Shown piece after piece: positions 1 through 5,797 of a stretch of 6,696 nucleotides of DNA; position 1 is the first letter of the stretch; the number at the start of each line of letters is the position of its first letter. The notes beneath the pieces are model-generated. The model was not told the origin of the DNA and did no database searches. It saw only the letters and a program-made list of their open reading frames with translations. The position numbers were made by a program, and so were the translations under genes. This DNA comes from Thioalkalivibrio sp. (GTDB lineage Bacteria; Pseudomonadota; Gammaproteobacteria; Ectothiorhodospirales; Ectothiorhodospiraceae): NCBI GenBank assembly GCA_003553165.1, contig PUOZ01000036.1:1-6696 (forward strand), read 5' to 3'.

Positions 1-1829
1 CCGAGAATGCCGATCTGCTCACCCGGCTGCGCACCTGGCTCTGGCAGCACGCGCTGGTCCGGTCCCAGGTGTCCGAGGGCAAGGCCGAAGAGGGCAGCAA
101 GTTTCGCGATTACTTCGACCATGTCGAGAAGCTCGCCGAAATCCCCTCGCACCGGGTGCTGGCGCTCTTCCGCGGCCGCAAGGAAGGCGTGCTGCGCGTC
201 TCCATGACCCTGCCCGAGGAACTCGAAAAGGCCGAGCCGCATCCCTGCGAGGCGCTGGTGGCGCACAGCATCGGCTGGAGCCACCAGCGCCGGGCCGCGG
301 ACGACTGGCTGCGCGAGACCGTGCGCTGGACCTGGCGCGTGAAGCTTGCCGTGCACCTGGAGACCGAACTCCTCGGCCGGGTACGGGAGATGGCCGAGGT
401 CGAAGCCATCACCGTGTTCGCGCGCAACATGCAGTCCCTGCTGATGGCGCCGCCGGCGGGCATGCGCGCCACCCTCGGGCTGGATCCGGGCCTGCGCACC
501 GGCGTGAAGGCCGTCGTGGTCGACCCCACCGGCAAGCTGCTCGATCACGTCACCGTGTTTCCACACGCGCCGCAGAAGCGCTGGGACGAGTCCCTCGCCG
601 GGCTGGGCGCACTGTGCGTGAAGCACGGCGTGGAGCTGATCGCCATCGGCAATGGTACGGCCGGCCGCGAGACCGACAAGCTGGCCGGCGAGCTGCTCCG
701 CAAGCTGCCCGACCTGAAGATGCACAAGATCATGGTCAACGAGTCCGGTGCGTCCATCTACTCTGCATCGGAGCTGGCCGCGCGGGAATTCCCGGATCTC
801 GACGTGTCGTACCGCGGCGCGGTGTCGATCGCCCGCCGGCTGCAGGACCCGCTCGCCGAGTTGGTGAAGATCGATCCGGAGTCCATCGGCGTCGGCCAGT
901 ACCAGCATGACGTCAGCCAGGTGAAGCTGGCGCGCAGCCTGGACGCCGTGGTCGAGGACTGCGTGAACGCGGTCGGAGTCGACGTGAACACCGCGTCGGC
1001 TCCGTTACTGGCCCGGATCGCCGGGCTGGACGCCACACTGGCCGGGAACATCGTCGAGTTCCGCGAACAGAACGGCCGCTTCCCCAGCCGCAAGGCGTTG
1101 AAGAAGGTGCCGCGGCTGGGCGAGAAGACCTTCGAGCAGGCTGCCGGCTTCCTGCGTGTCACGCGGGGCGAGAATCCGCTGGACGGCTCGGCGGTGCATC
1201 CGGAGGCTTATGTTGTGGTGGAGCGCATCGCCGCGAAGCACGGCCGCCGGGTGCAGGACCTGATCGGCGACATGGGCTTCCTGCGCACCCTGAACCCGGC
1301 CGATTACACTTGCGAGCGTTTCGGCGTGCCCACGGTGCGCGACATCATCGGCGAGCTGGAGAAGCCGGGCCGTGACCCGCGCCCGGAGTTCCGGGCGGTG
1401 GAGTTCCGCGAAGGCGTCGAACAGCTCAAGGATCTGAAGCCGGGGATGATCCTTGAGGGAGCGGTGACCAACGTCACCAACTTCGGCGCCTTCGTCGACG
1501 TTGGCGTTCACCAGGACGGCCTCGTGCACATCTCGGCGCTCGCAGACCGATTCGTGAAGGATCCGCATGAGGTCGTGGCCCCGGGCGACATCGTCAAGGT
1601 CAAGGTGCTGGAGGTCGACCTGGCGCGCAAGAGGATCGCGCTGACCATGCGGCTTCAGGACCCGTCGGATGCCCGTGCGAAAGTGTCCGAGCCGCGTGGA
1701 CCGAACGCCAGCCGGCAGCCGGACCGAAGCCCCCGCAAGGCGAAACCCGAGCCCGCGCCGGCCCCGACCGGTGGCATGGCAGCTGTATTCGCCGAGGCCC
1801 TCCGGGGTCGGACCAAGAAACGCCATTGA
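1..1829 (+). CDS. tex: Tex family S1 RNA-binding protein, 5'-truncated by window edge
   Basis: This is the C-terminal 608 codons of Tex (E. coli YhgF type, about 770 residues); the first complete codon is at base 3, and roughly the N-terminal fifth lies outside the window. Tex is a cytoplasmic nucleic-acid-binding protein linked to transcription and RNA handling. Fragment residues about 35-50 carry the conserved [11 protein letters not shown] segment. An RNase H-like YqgF domain starts near residue 153 with [11 protein letters not shown] (bases 477-509) and includes [10 protein letters not shown]. Helix-hairpin-helix segments follow at about 325-385 ([29 protein letters not shown]). The S1 domain lies at about 480-550 (bases 1437-1652; [22 protein letters not shown]). 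The final 58 residues are a Pro/Arg/Lys-rich tail typical of the family. No frameshift or missing conserved block is seen. The last codons coincide with an intergenic repeat (1798-1817), so the terminal RTKKRH may be repeat-derived. The family call is very secure. Confidence 0.97.
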   Translation, partial: ENADLLTRLRTWLWQHALVRSQVSEGKAEEGSKFRDYFDHVEKLAEIPSHRVLALFRGRKEGVLRVSMTLPEELEKAEPHPCEALVAHSIGWSHQRRAADDWLRETVRWTWRVKLAVHLETELLGRVREMAEVEAITVFARNMQSLLMAPPAGMRATLGLDPGLRTGVKAVVVDPTGKLLDHVTVFPHAPQKRWDESLAGLGALCVKHGVELIAIGNGTAGRETDKLAGELLRKLPDLKMHKIMVNESGASIYSASELAAREFPDLDVSYRGAVSIARRLQDPLAELVKIDPESIGVGQYQHDVSQVKLARSLDAVVEDCVNAVGVDVNTASAPLLARIAGLDATLAGNIVEFREQNGRFPSRKALKKVPRLGEKTFEQAAGFLRVTRGENPLDGSAVHPEAYVVVERIAAKHGRRVQDLIGDMGFLRTLNPADYTCERFGVPTVRDIIGELEKPGRDPRPEFRAVEFREGVEQLKDLKPGMILEGAVTNVTNFGAFVDVGVHQDGLVHISALADRFVKDPHEVVAPGDIVKVKVLEVDLARKRIALTMRLQDPSDARAKVSEPRGPNASRQPDRSPRKAKPEPAPAPTGGMAAVFAEALRGRTKKRH

Positions 1830-1901
1830 AAAATAAAGGAAAAATGCCGAAAATTGGCCCGATTTCAGCCTTAGAGCCGCATTTTTTGCCCTGAAAACGT
1901 G
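1798..1901 (+). repeat. Bipartite repeat element, copy A
   Basis: The outer motif CCCTCCGGGGTCGGACCAAG (1798-1817) is a perfect reverse complement of 3796-3815. The inner 22-bp motif at 1880-1901 (core TTGCCCTGAAAACGTG) matches the reverse complement of 3712-3733 at about 21 of 23 aligned columns. The spacer is 62 bp in both copies although its sequence is largely diverged (about one third identical by hand). The element begins inside tex, 32 bases before the end of the stop codon, and runs past it. Same size and spacing argue for common descent. No transposase is encoded nearby. It could be a MITE-like end, a REP-related element or a gene-end repeat. Confidence 0.72.
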
Positions 1902-1911
1902 CCTCTAAGGC
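1868..1911. repeat. 9-bp inverted repeat (hairpin) after tex
   Basis: GCCTTAGAG (1868-1876) and CTCTAAGGC (1903-1911) are perfect complements around a 26-nt loop that contains a run of six T and the inner motif of repeat copy A. The transcript could fold here, but with no T-tract after the stem it is not a standard Rho-independent terminator. The hairpin may be part of the repeat element; copy B keeps only part of it (GTTAGA). Confidence 0.6.
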
Positions 1912-1929
1912 GGAACACTGATTCCACTC

Positions 1930-1951
1930 GGGGTCGGGGCCGGGGCCGGGG
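1930..1951 (+). repeat. GGGGCC-type run, potential G-quadruplex
   Basis: Four runs of four G (1930-1933, 1936-1939, 1942-1945, 1948-1951) are separated by two-base loops TC, CC and CC. This satisfies the strict G-quadruplex pattern with very short loops, on the strand that would be the RNA strand of read-through from tex, about 100 bases after its stop. It is also a short hexanucleotide (GGGGCC) tandem repeat and could vary in length by slippage. Structure formation in the cell is inferred only. Confidence 0.6.
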
Positions 1952-2162
1952 CCGGCAAGGCATCGCGTGGATCCGGGGTTGGTGGTCGTACCCCTGCGGG
2001 TCTGCGGTGCGGAGGGAGGGTGGGATGCATCGTGGTTGGCGATGAGTCATTAAGCTCTCTCCCTTCGGGACCAACCCATCAGGTTTGCTCATGGCTTGGA
2101 CTCCAACAGAGTGGATGGGTCGAAGTCAACGGGTGATCAGATTGGCGCTGTTTCAGCGGATG

Positions 2163-2236
2163 CCCTGTGGGAGGCAAGTCGCTGGCGGCGGGGTTTTCTG
2201 GCGCTATGTCGCCGAGGGGGCTCGCCTCCCACAGGG
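2163..2236. repeat. REPIN-like inverted pair
   Basis: CCCTGTGGGAGGC (2163-2175) is a perfect 13-bp inverse of GCCTCCCACAGGG (2224-2236), with 48 bases between. The GTGGGAGGC-AGC style resembles the REP sequences known in Pseudomonas and relatives, where two REPs in inverted orientation form a mobile REPIN of similar overall size mobilised in trans by a RAYT transposase. The right arm also starts the 29-bp tandem array. No RAYT gene is present in this window, so the class assignment is by resemblance only. Confidence 0.55.
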
Positions 2237-2327
2237 GTCTCCGAGGGGGCTTGCATCCCACGGGGGTCGCTGAGGGGGCTTGCATCCCACGGGGGGCGCC
2301 GAGGGGGCTCGCCTCCCAATTGGAGGT
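2212..2327. repeat. Tandem array of four 29-bp units
   Basis: Units at 2212-2240, 2241-2269, 2270-2298 and 2299-2327 share the pattern CCGAGGGGGCTYGCMTCCCA followed by a G-rich end. Units 2 and 3 are closest to each other (TTGCATCCCACGGGGG); units 1 and 4 share CTCGCCTCCCA. The fourth unit diverges after CCCA into a near-palindrome CCTCCCAATTGGAGG (2312-2326). The units touch with no unique spacers, so this is not CRISPR. Read on the minus strand each unit gives GTGGGAxGCxAGCCCCCTC, a REP-like half-hairpin. The array lies 24 bases after the stop of the minus-strand lipoprotein gene, so it would form the start of that transcript's 3' region. Confidence 0.85.
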
Positions 2328-2350
2328 GGCGCGCTTCGAGGCGATGGGAC

Positions 2351-2893
2351 TCAGTCTGGGTCGACCCGCAGGGCGAAGAGGATGATGGTTTCTTCCAGGC
2401 GGTTGACGGGGTCGGGGCCGTGCAGGGCGGTGGTCAGCGTGCGGTCACCAACTGGCATTTGCGTGCACAACGCGGATGCTTGGATCCTTACCGTGGCGCC
2501 TGCCCGGACCGTGACAGGGCGTACCGGGATGATGTCCTGGGTTCCTGCGCCGTCGCAGTTGGTATCGAAGGTGGCGGAGACATGGCCGTTCCAAGTCACG
2601 CCGCTGGGGTTGTTCACCGAGATCAGCACTTCAAGCGTCTCGTCAGCTCTTACGGGCTCGCCCTCGAGCACGATAGTCGGCAGGCTCGCACCTACGAGAT
2701 ATTCGTCGGCGGCTTCAGGGGCAGCGGGCGGCAGCTCCCGACACGCGTCGAAAAGGTCGACGTTGCGGATGTCCGCGCATGCGATCTCCGCCCTATCGGG
2801 GTCGGGTGAAGGCCACCACGCTTCCCAGTCGCATCCCGTGAGCATCAGCGACACACTGAGCAGGAAAAGCATCGAACCATTGGCCGTGTTCAC
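2351..2893 (-). CDS. Predicted lipoprotein with CARDB-like domain
   Basis: A 180-aa protein predicted to be exported and lipid-anchored. The signal peptide is residues 1-20, ending in a lipobox LMLTGC with the lipidated Cys at 21. It is unusual in having no Lys or Arg before the hydrophobic core. Asp at +2 (CDW) is, by the enterobacterial Lol rule, an inner-membrane retention signal. Residues about 70-175 resemble a CARDB-type beta-sandwich: a hydrophobic strand then NNPSG, a strand with ATFD, VRAGATVRI, then PVGDRTLTTALHGPDPVNRLEE, which echoes the usual Dp-N--E ending. Four further Cys (39, 51, 113, 143) could form two disulfides. I chose the GTG at 2893 because AAGGTGG lies 5 bases before it; an in-frame GTG at 2902 would overlap that site, and an ATG at 2872 lacks one. 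It is divergent from the small exported protein. Precise function is unknown; lipoprotein status is the firm part. Confidence 0.8.
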   Translation of the reverse strand: MNTANGSMLFLLSVSLMLTGCDWEAWWPSPDPDRAEIACADIRNVDLFDACRELPPAAPEAADEYLVGASLPTIVLEGEPVRADETLEVLISVNNPSGVTWNGHVSATFDTNCDGAGTQDIIPVRPVTVRAGATVRIQASALCTQMPVGDRTLTTALHGPDPVNRLEETIILFALRVDPD

Positions 2894-2898
2894 GCACC

Positions 2899-2905
2899 CC
2901 ACCTT
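2899..2905 (-). promoter_or_regulatory. Ribosome binding site deciding the lipoprotein start
   Basis: AAGGTGG on the minus strand (plus-strand CCACCTT) differs at one base from the Shine-Dalgarno core AAGGAGG and sits 5 bases before the GTG at 2893. It argues against the in-frame GTG at 2902, which lies within it. Confidence 0.55.
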
Positions 2906-2998
2906 TCATGACCGTGAACCATCCTATCCCGCATTGCACCCCCGCCGCCAGCGTCTGGCCAGTGTCCGGGTGCTGTCCCCACACCGCGGCACACGCGC

Positions 2999-3027
2999 TT
3001 GCCAGGGCGCATCAGTACCTGTATATT
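2999..3027 (+). promoter_or_regulatory. Sigma70-type promoter for the small exported protein
   Basis: A -35 box TTGCCA (2999-3004; consensus TTGACA) and a -10 box TATATT (3022-3027; consensus TATAAT) are separated by exactly 17 bases. Transcription would begin near 3033-3036, giving a leader of about 55-58 bases to the ATG at 3091. The leader holds a small hairpin CCGG-GTAAT-CCGG (3064-3076) just before the ribosome site. The surrounding A/T content is high for this genome. Predicted only from sequence. Confidence 0.65.
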
Positions 3028-3078
3028 AGAATTCACTTATGCAAAACACCCTTTGAACATTTGCCGGGTAATCCGGAC

Positions 3079-3082
3079 GGAG
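3079..3082 (+). promoter_or_regulatory. Ribosome binding site for the small exported protein
   Basis: GGAG lies 8 bases before the ATG at 3091. It fixes the start at that ATG rather than at the open-frame start near 2908, which would add 61 residues upstream of an obvious signal peptide and would begin before the promoter. Confidence 0.7.
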
Positions 3083-3090
3083 AAACAATC

Positions 3091-3492
3091 ATGATCAAGA
3101 CCTTGACGTTAAAAACGCTGACTTTCGCCGCTGCGCTCGCCGTTGTCGGGAGTCTGCAGGCTGCCGAATTGAACACTCCCGCCAATCTGGGCTACGAGGT
3201 CGGCATGAGTGGAGAAGTGTCGTACACCGGCCGTTTCCCCACGCAGGCCATGGAAGACCAGTACAACGCGTACCTGGCCTGGATCGCGAAAAACGATCTC
3301 GACGTCACGCACGCAGTGGCACCCGAGATCCGTCCGGTCGCCTCTCTCGATGGCGTGCTGAATGGCAATGTCTCGTCCACGGGTCGCTTCCCGACGCAAT
3401 CGATGGAAGACCAGTTCAACGCGTACCTGAACTGGGTTGATACGCATGGTCTGGACCAGGATTACGCCTTCAGGCTGATCGGCGCCAACTAA
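3091..3492 (+). CDS. Small exported protein with duplicated GRFPTQxMEDQ motif
   Basis: A 133-aa protein of no family I recognise. Residues 1-24 form a Sec signal peptide (MIKTLTLKTL, then TFAAALAVVGSLQA), with likely cleavage after SLQA or one residue later. The mature part, about 110 residues with no Cys, consists mainly of two copies of a 32-residue unit at 40-71 and 91-122 (period 51), identical at 21 of 32 positions. The unit has the form GxVSxTGRFPTQxMEDQxNAYLxW, ending in LD. The remainder is a variable linker (about 72-90) and a short tail ending RLIGAN. The second part of each unit (MEDQxNAYLxW) looks like an amphipathic helix. The gene is a single transcription unit, with promoter at 2999-3027 and terminator at 3507-3551. 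Its divergent neighbour is a lipoprotein, so a shared envelope role is possible but only inferred. Protein-coding status is strong; function is unknown. Confidence 0.9.
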   Translation: MIKTLTLKTLTFAAALAVVGSLQAAELNTPANLGYEVGMSGEVSYTGRFPTQAMEDQYNAYLAWIAKNDLDVTHAVAPEIRPVASLDGVLNGNVSSTGRFPTQSMEDQFNAYLNWVDTHGLDQDYAFRLIGAN

Positions 3493-3506
3493 GTTCGCCC
3501 AACTGT

Positions 3507-3551
3507 CCCGGGGTTCGCGCAGGGATGCGCGAGCCTTCGGGTTTTTCTTTT
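3507..3551 (+). terminator. Strong Rho-independent terminator after the small exported protein
   Basis: CGCGCA-GGGA-TGCGCG (3515-3530) forms a 6-bp GC stem with a four-base loop. The stem extends outward through GG/CC pairs and CCCG (3507-3510) with CGGG (3538-3541), interrupted by small mismatches. TTTTTCTTTT (3542-3551) follows at once. It starts 14 bases after the stop at 3492, so transcription should end here cleanly. Confidence 0.88.
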
Positions 3552-3559
3552 GGCGGTCA

Positions 3560-3594
3560 GGCAGATGACGGTCACATGGCCGCGATCGTCTGCC
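3560..3594. repeat. Imperfect 9-bp hairpin
   Basis: GGCAGATGA (3560-3568) pairs with TCGTCTGCC (3586-3594) with one G-T wobble, around a 17-base loop. It lies just after the terminator and has no T-tract. Its role is unknown; it may be part of a dispersed repeat. Confidence 0.35.
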
Positions 3595-3653
3595 AGCTGT
3601 GCGGCTCTGGCCCCGAGCGCACGACGCGCCCGCTCCTGTCGTTGCCGGGTATT

Positions 3654-3671
3654 TTGGTCTGACCCTGGAGG
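3654..3671. repeat. Extra copy of the TTGGTCYGACCC motif
   Basis: TTGGTCTGACCCTGGAGG differs at only two of 18 positions from TTGGTCCGACCCCGGAGG at 3797-3814 and has the same orientation, 143 bp away. It is followed by GCCGGGACCCCGGAGGG. The pair may mark the two edges of one inserted repeat block. Confidence 0.55.
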
Positions 3672-3711
3672 CCGGGACCCCGGAGGGCCGAGGGGGGGAG
3701 GCTGTTAACGC

Positions 3712-3815
3712 CACGTTTTCGGGCAATAAAATGGCCTTCTAACGCCTCCATGATGGCCTGGAAAAGCGTATTAATAAATAGAATCAGTTATTTGGCTTGG
3801 TCCGACCCCGGAGGG
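3712..3815 (-). repeat. Bipartite repeat element, copy B
   Basis: The inverted partner of the element at 1798-1901. The outer 20-bp motif at 3796-3815 (CTTGGTCCGACCCCGGAGGG) is the exact reverse complement of 1798-1817. The inner motif at 3712-3733 corresponds to 1880-1901, and 62 bp separate the two parts, as in copy A. The spacer is A/T-rich (TTAATAAATAGAATCAG). It ends 4 bp from the stop codon of the minus-strand 614-aa gene, so it would be the first part of that transcript's 3' region. No intrinsic terminator shape is evident in it. Confidence 0.72.
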
Positions 3816-3819
3816 TAGG

Positions 3820-5664
3820 TTAGGACAGGTAGCGTTCGCCGAATTTCAGGAGGAGGGCCCAGCGGGGGTCGCGCAGCAGTGTTTCGCGTTCAGGAGCGCG
3901 TACCCGCCGGATGGGAGTGGTGCCACCTTCAGTCACTTGAGTCGCGAGCATCTCGAGACGTTCGGGATTGGCTCCGTAGCGCTCGACGAGTTGCGCCCGC
4001 AGGCGCTCGTCCAGCGGCAGTTTGTACAACGTGGCCAGTTGGGTCGCGAGTCTTTCGGCCATGCGTCCCAGATCGTGACGCACATCCTTGACGACGGCCG
4101 CTCCCAGTCCCGCGCGGGCATCCGCGCTCAGCCCGGTTTGCAGGCCACCCAGCCACGCGGCCGGTGCGGCCTGTATCGCCCGCTGGATCGCGAGGTCGCT
4201 TAGATCCAGGGAGTTCTGCAGTAGCGTCAGGAGGTACAGCCCCAGACGACGGATCTCGTCCCGGTCGATCGGCTGCCCAGCAATGAGCAGGCCGCGATCG
4301 TCGATCTGCACCTCGAGTTCATCGACGAATCGACAGAAATCCGCCGCAAAGGCGAGCTTGCGCTCGTTACTCAGGGCGATGACGTCCTCCTGTATGTGCA
4401 GCCCGAGTCTTCGCAGCCTGTTCCACCAACGGCGCCGCGCCGGCTGCACCCGTTGCTGAAGGGCTTCCCACTGCTCGAGCGCGGCATCAAAGTCATGTCC
4501 GGCCTGAAGCCATCGCCCATGGTCTTCGCGCAGCCGCCGCACCCCGCGCAACAATCGTCCCAGGCGTTTGGCATTGCCGGAGCCGCGGGGTGGGCGCGCG
4601 GCCACCAGTCTTTCCAGGGCAGCGAGCACGCGCCGGCCGAGTTCGGCGGTGTTCCCGCGCACCTCGCTGCGCTGCAAGGGACTGCCTGGGGCTCCGGTCA
4701 GCATCAGCGCGAGCCCGCGCAGATGGCCGTCGACCCGGGCGTGCGCCAGGCGGTAGCGTGTGCGTGTGGTCTCGACTTCGGCCAGGGCGCGAGCCACGTC
4801 CCAGCGTCCCTTCCAGGAAAACGTGAGGTAACGGATTTCGCGCCCGTTCATCAGTTCGAACAGCAGGACCAGCAGTTCCTGCACATCCGCCACCGGCAGG
4901 GTTTCCGGATCGTCCTGTTCTGCCGCCGCCAGCAGGCGTTGCAGAAAGTTCTCCCGGCGGGGTACGCCGTTGTCCTGGTCGGGCGCGCGCCCCACCAGGC
5001 GATCACGCAGGAGGTCGGCGAGTTCCGGCACCTCGGCGTGCACGCGTTCCAGGGCCGCCAGGCGCGCCTCGGCCGAGGTCTCGACCAGGTCCTGGACGCG
5101 CGAATGCAGGCCCAGGCGCCGGTACACCTCGATCTGCTGAGCGACCTGGGCCAGGCCGATGTCGCCGCAGAGTTCGCGGACCGCGAGCGCCAGCGTGTCC
5201 GGTCCCAGGTCCAGTTCCTGCAACAACGCTCCGGCGGCAAGCGTACGCCGTCGCTCCAGCGGCTCCGCTGCCAGATCCGCATCGCGGATCGCGAACAGCA
5301 GGTCGGGCAGCAGATCGATGGTGCGGCGCAGATGCTGTGCAGCCTGTTCCGCGCGCCGCTCGATCAATGCGACGGAGATGAATTTGCTGCCCAGGCCGAT
5401 GATCCCGAGAAACAGGGTGAAGAAGGCGAAATAGATCACGTTGCGCGTGGGCGCGAACTCGCCGAAGCCAAGCCAGTATCCGCCCTGCATTGCGAGGAAG
5501 GTTGCCGGACCGGCGACCCAGAGGACCTGCAGCAGATTCCAGAACCAGGGCACACGTCGTGCGCTGGCGCTGATCTCGGCGATGCGCCCGCGTCCCTCGG
5601 TCTCGATCCACAGCGAACTCGTGTCTTCGTCGTGATGACCAGCGTTGTCGGCCGATCGCCTCAT
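3820..5664 (-). CDS. Membrane-anchored protein of unknown function, 614 aa
   Basis: I do not recognise the family. Two hydrophobic segments lie near the N-terminus, at about 41-60 (FWNLLQVLWVAGPATFLAMQ) and 76-101 (VIYFAFFTLFLGIIGLGSKF onward). Arg37-Arg38 before the first and Arg103-Arg104 after the second suggest that both termini are cytoplasmic. The remaining 510 residues are mostly predicted helix, very rich in Leu, Ala and Arg and poor in Lys, with coiled-coil-like stretches around 190-215 and 395-425. I see no Walker, HAMP, histidine kinase, GGDEF or protease motif. The frame is intact over 614 codons with strong GC-rich third positions. The ATG at 5664 is preceded by AGGAGG with 4 bases between. 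A small hairpin, CACCC-TTG-GGGTG on the plus strand (5681-5693), lies just upstream of that site. It is read alone, with repeats on both sides. It could be a structural or signalling membrane protein; no function is claimed. Confidence 0.88.
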   Translation of the reverse strand: MRRSADNAGHHDEDTSSLWIETEGRGRIAEISASARRVPWFWNLLQVLWVAGPATFLAMQGGYWLGFGEFAPTRNVIYFAFFTLFLGIIGLGSKFISVALIERRAEQAAQHLRRTIDLLPDLLFAIRDADLAAEPLERRRTLAAGALLQELDLGPDTLALAVRELCGDIGLAQVAQQIEVYRRLGLHSRVQDLVETSAEARLAALERVHAEVPELADLLRDRLVGRAPDQDNGVPRRENFLQRLLAAAEQDDPETLPVADVQELLVLLFELMNGREIRYLTFSWKGRWDVARALAEVETTRTRYRLAHARVDGHLRGLALMLTGAPGSPLQRSEVRGNTAELGRRVLAALERLVAARPPRGSGNAKRLGRLLRGVRRLREDHGRWLQAGHDFDAALEQWEALQQRVQPARRRWWNRLRRLGLHIQEDVIALSNERKLAFAADFCRFVDELEVQIDDRGLLIAGQPIDRDEIRRLGLYLLTLLQNSLDLSDLAIQRAIQAAPAAWLGGLQTGLSADARAGLGAAVVKDVRHDLGRMAERLATQLATLYKLPLDERLRAQLVERYGANPERLEMLATQVTEGGTTPIRRVRAPERETLLRDPRWALLLKFGERYLS

Positions 5665-5668
5665 TTCG

Positions 5669-5674
5669 CCTCCT
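5669..5674 (-). promoter_or_regulatory. Ribosome binding site of the 614-aa membrane protein
   Basis: A perfect AGGAGG on the minus strand (plus-strand CCTCCT), with a short 4-base spacing to the ATG at 5664. It supports this start over any internal one. Confidence 0.75.
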
Positions 5675-5719
5675 GAGTCTCACCCTTGGGGTGTCATGCC
5701 ATGAGGGGCAGCTTCGCAG

Positions 5720-5745
5720 GTCGGGGTAGCGCAGGGTAACCCGAC
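5720..5745. repeat. Intergenic hairpin repeat GTCGGG...CCCGAC, copy 1
   Basis: GTCGGG (5720-5725) pairs with CCCGAC (5740-5745) around the central sequence AGCGCAGGGTAA. It is nearly identical to 5905-5930. It resembles the widespread proteobacterial intergenic repeat of the form GGGTTAGCGCAGCGTAACCC. It lies about 55 bases upstream of the 614-aa gene's start, within its probable promoter or leader region. Confidence 0.7.
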
Positions 5746-5797
5746 GATGCCGGGTATCGGGACTGATGCCAGGTTTCGGTGATGGTTGGGCGGGGTA

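Larger units (their letters stand above)
1830..2350. other. Gene-free stretch between tex and the lipoprotein gene
   Basis: I find no convincing gene in these 521 bases. Open frames here are made of repeat translations (Arg-Pro runs from the GGGGCC tract, Gly/Leu/Ser-rich runs from the 29-bp units) and lack ribosome sites. The left end is A/T-rich and belongs to repeat copy A; the rest is G-rich and repetitive. There is no clear intrinsic terminator for tex: the 9-bp hairpin at 1868-1911 has its T-run in the loop rather than after the stem. Bases 1960-2160 show nothing I can name. Confidence 0.6.

Noticed and set aside
1005..1826. Minus-strand open frame of 273 codons opposite tex
   Set aside because: It lies wholly opposite well-conserved Tex coding sequence. 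High-GC genes routinely leave such long antisense frames, and its translation has no recognisable domain.
1844..1894. 16-codon open frame after tex with AAGGA upstream
   Set aside because: The spacing to the ATG is only 3 bases, the frame lies inside the repeat element, and copy B shows no corresponding frame.
1868..1911. Intrinsic terminator for tex
   Set aside because: The stem is good, but the loop is 26 bases, the T-run lies within the loop and no T-tract follows the stem.
2212..2327. CRISPR array
   Set aside because: The 29-bp units abut one another with no unique spacers, and no cas gene is present.
2096..2809. Plus-strand open frame of 237 codons across the repeat array
   Set aside because: It reads through the 29-bp tandem units and then opposite the lipoprotein gene, and no ribosome site was found.
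3039..3056. Five-codon leader frame (MQNTL) in the exported-protein leader
   Set aside because: It has no ribosome site and would start only a few bases after the predicted transcript start. There is no sign of a coupled attenuator.
2908..3090. N-terminal extension of the small exported protein
   Set aside because: The extra 61 residues precede an evident signal peptide with its own ribosome site and would start upstream of the predicted promoter.
3109..3726. Minus-strand open frame of 205 codons
   Set aside because: It runs opposite the exported protein, through its strong terminator and into repeat copy B, so it is not a plausible gene.
1798..3815. Insertion sequence with its own transposase
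   Set aside because: Neither gene between the inverted elements resembles a transposase, and no target-site duplication is visible at the edges.
4396..5676. Plus-strand open frame of 426 codons opposite the 614-aa gene
   Set aside because: It is a shadow of the minus-strand gene. The minus frame is longer and has membrane helices and a perfect Shine-Dalgarno; the plus frame has Gln/His/Gly-rich composition typical of antisense reading.
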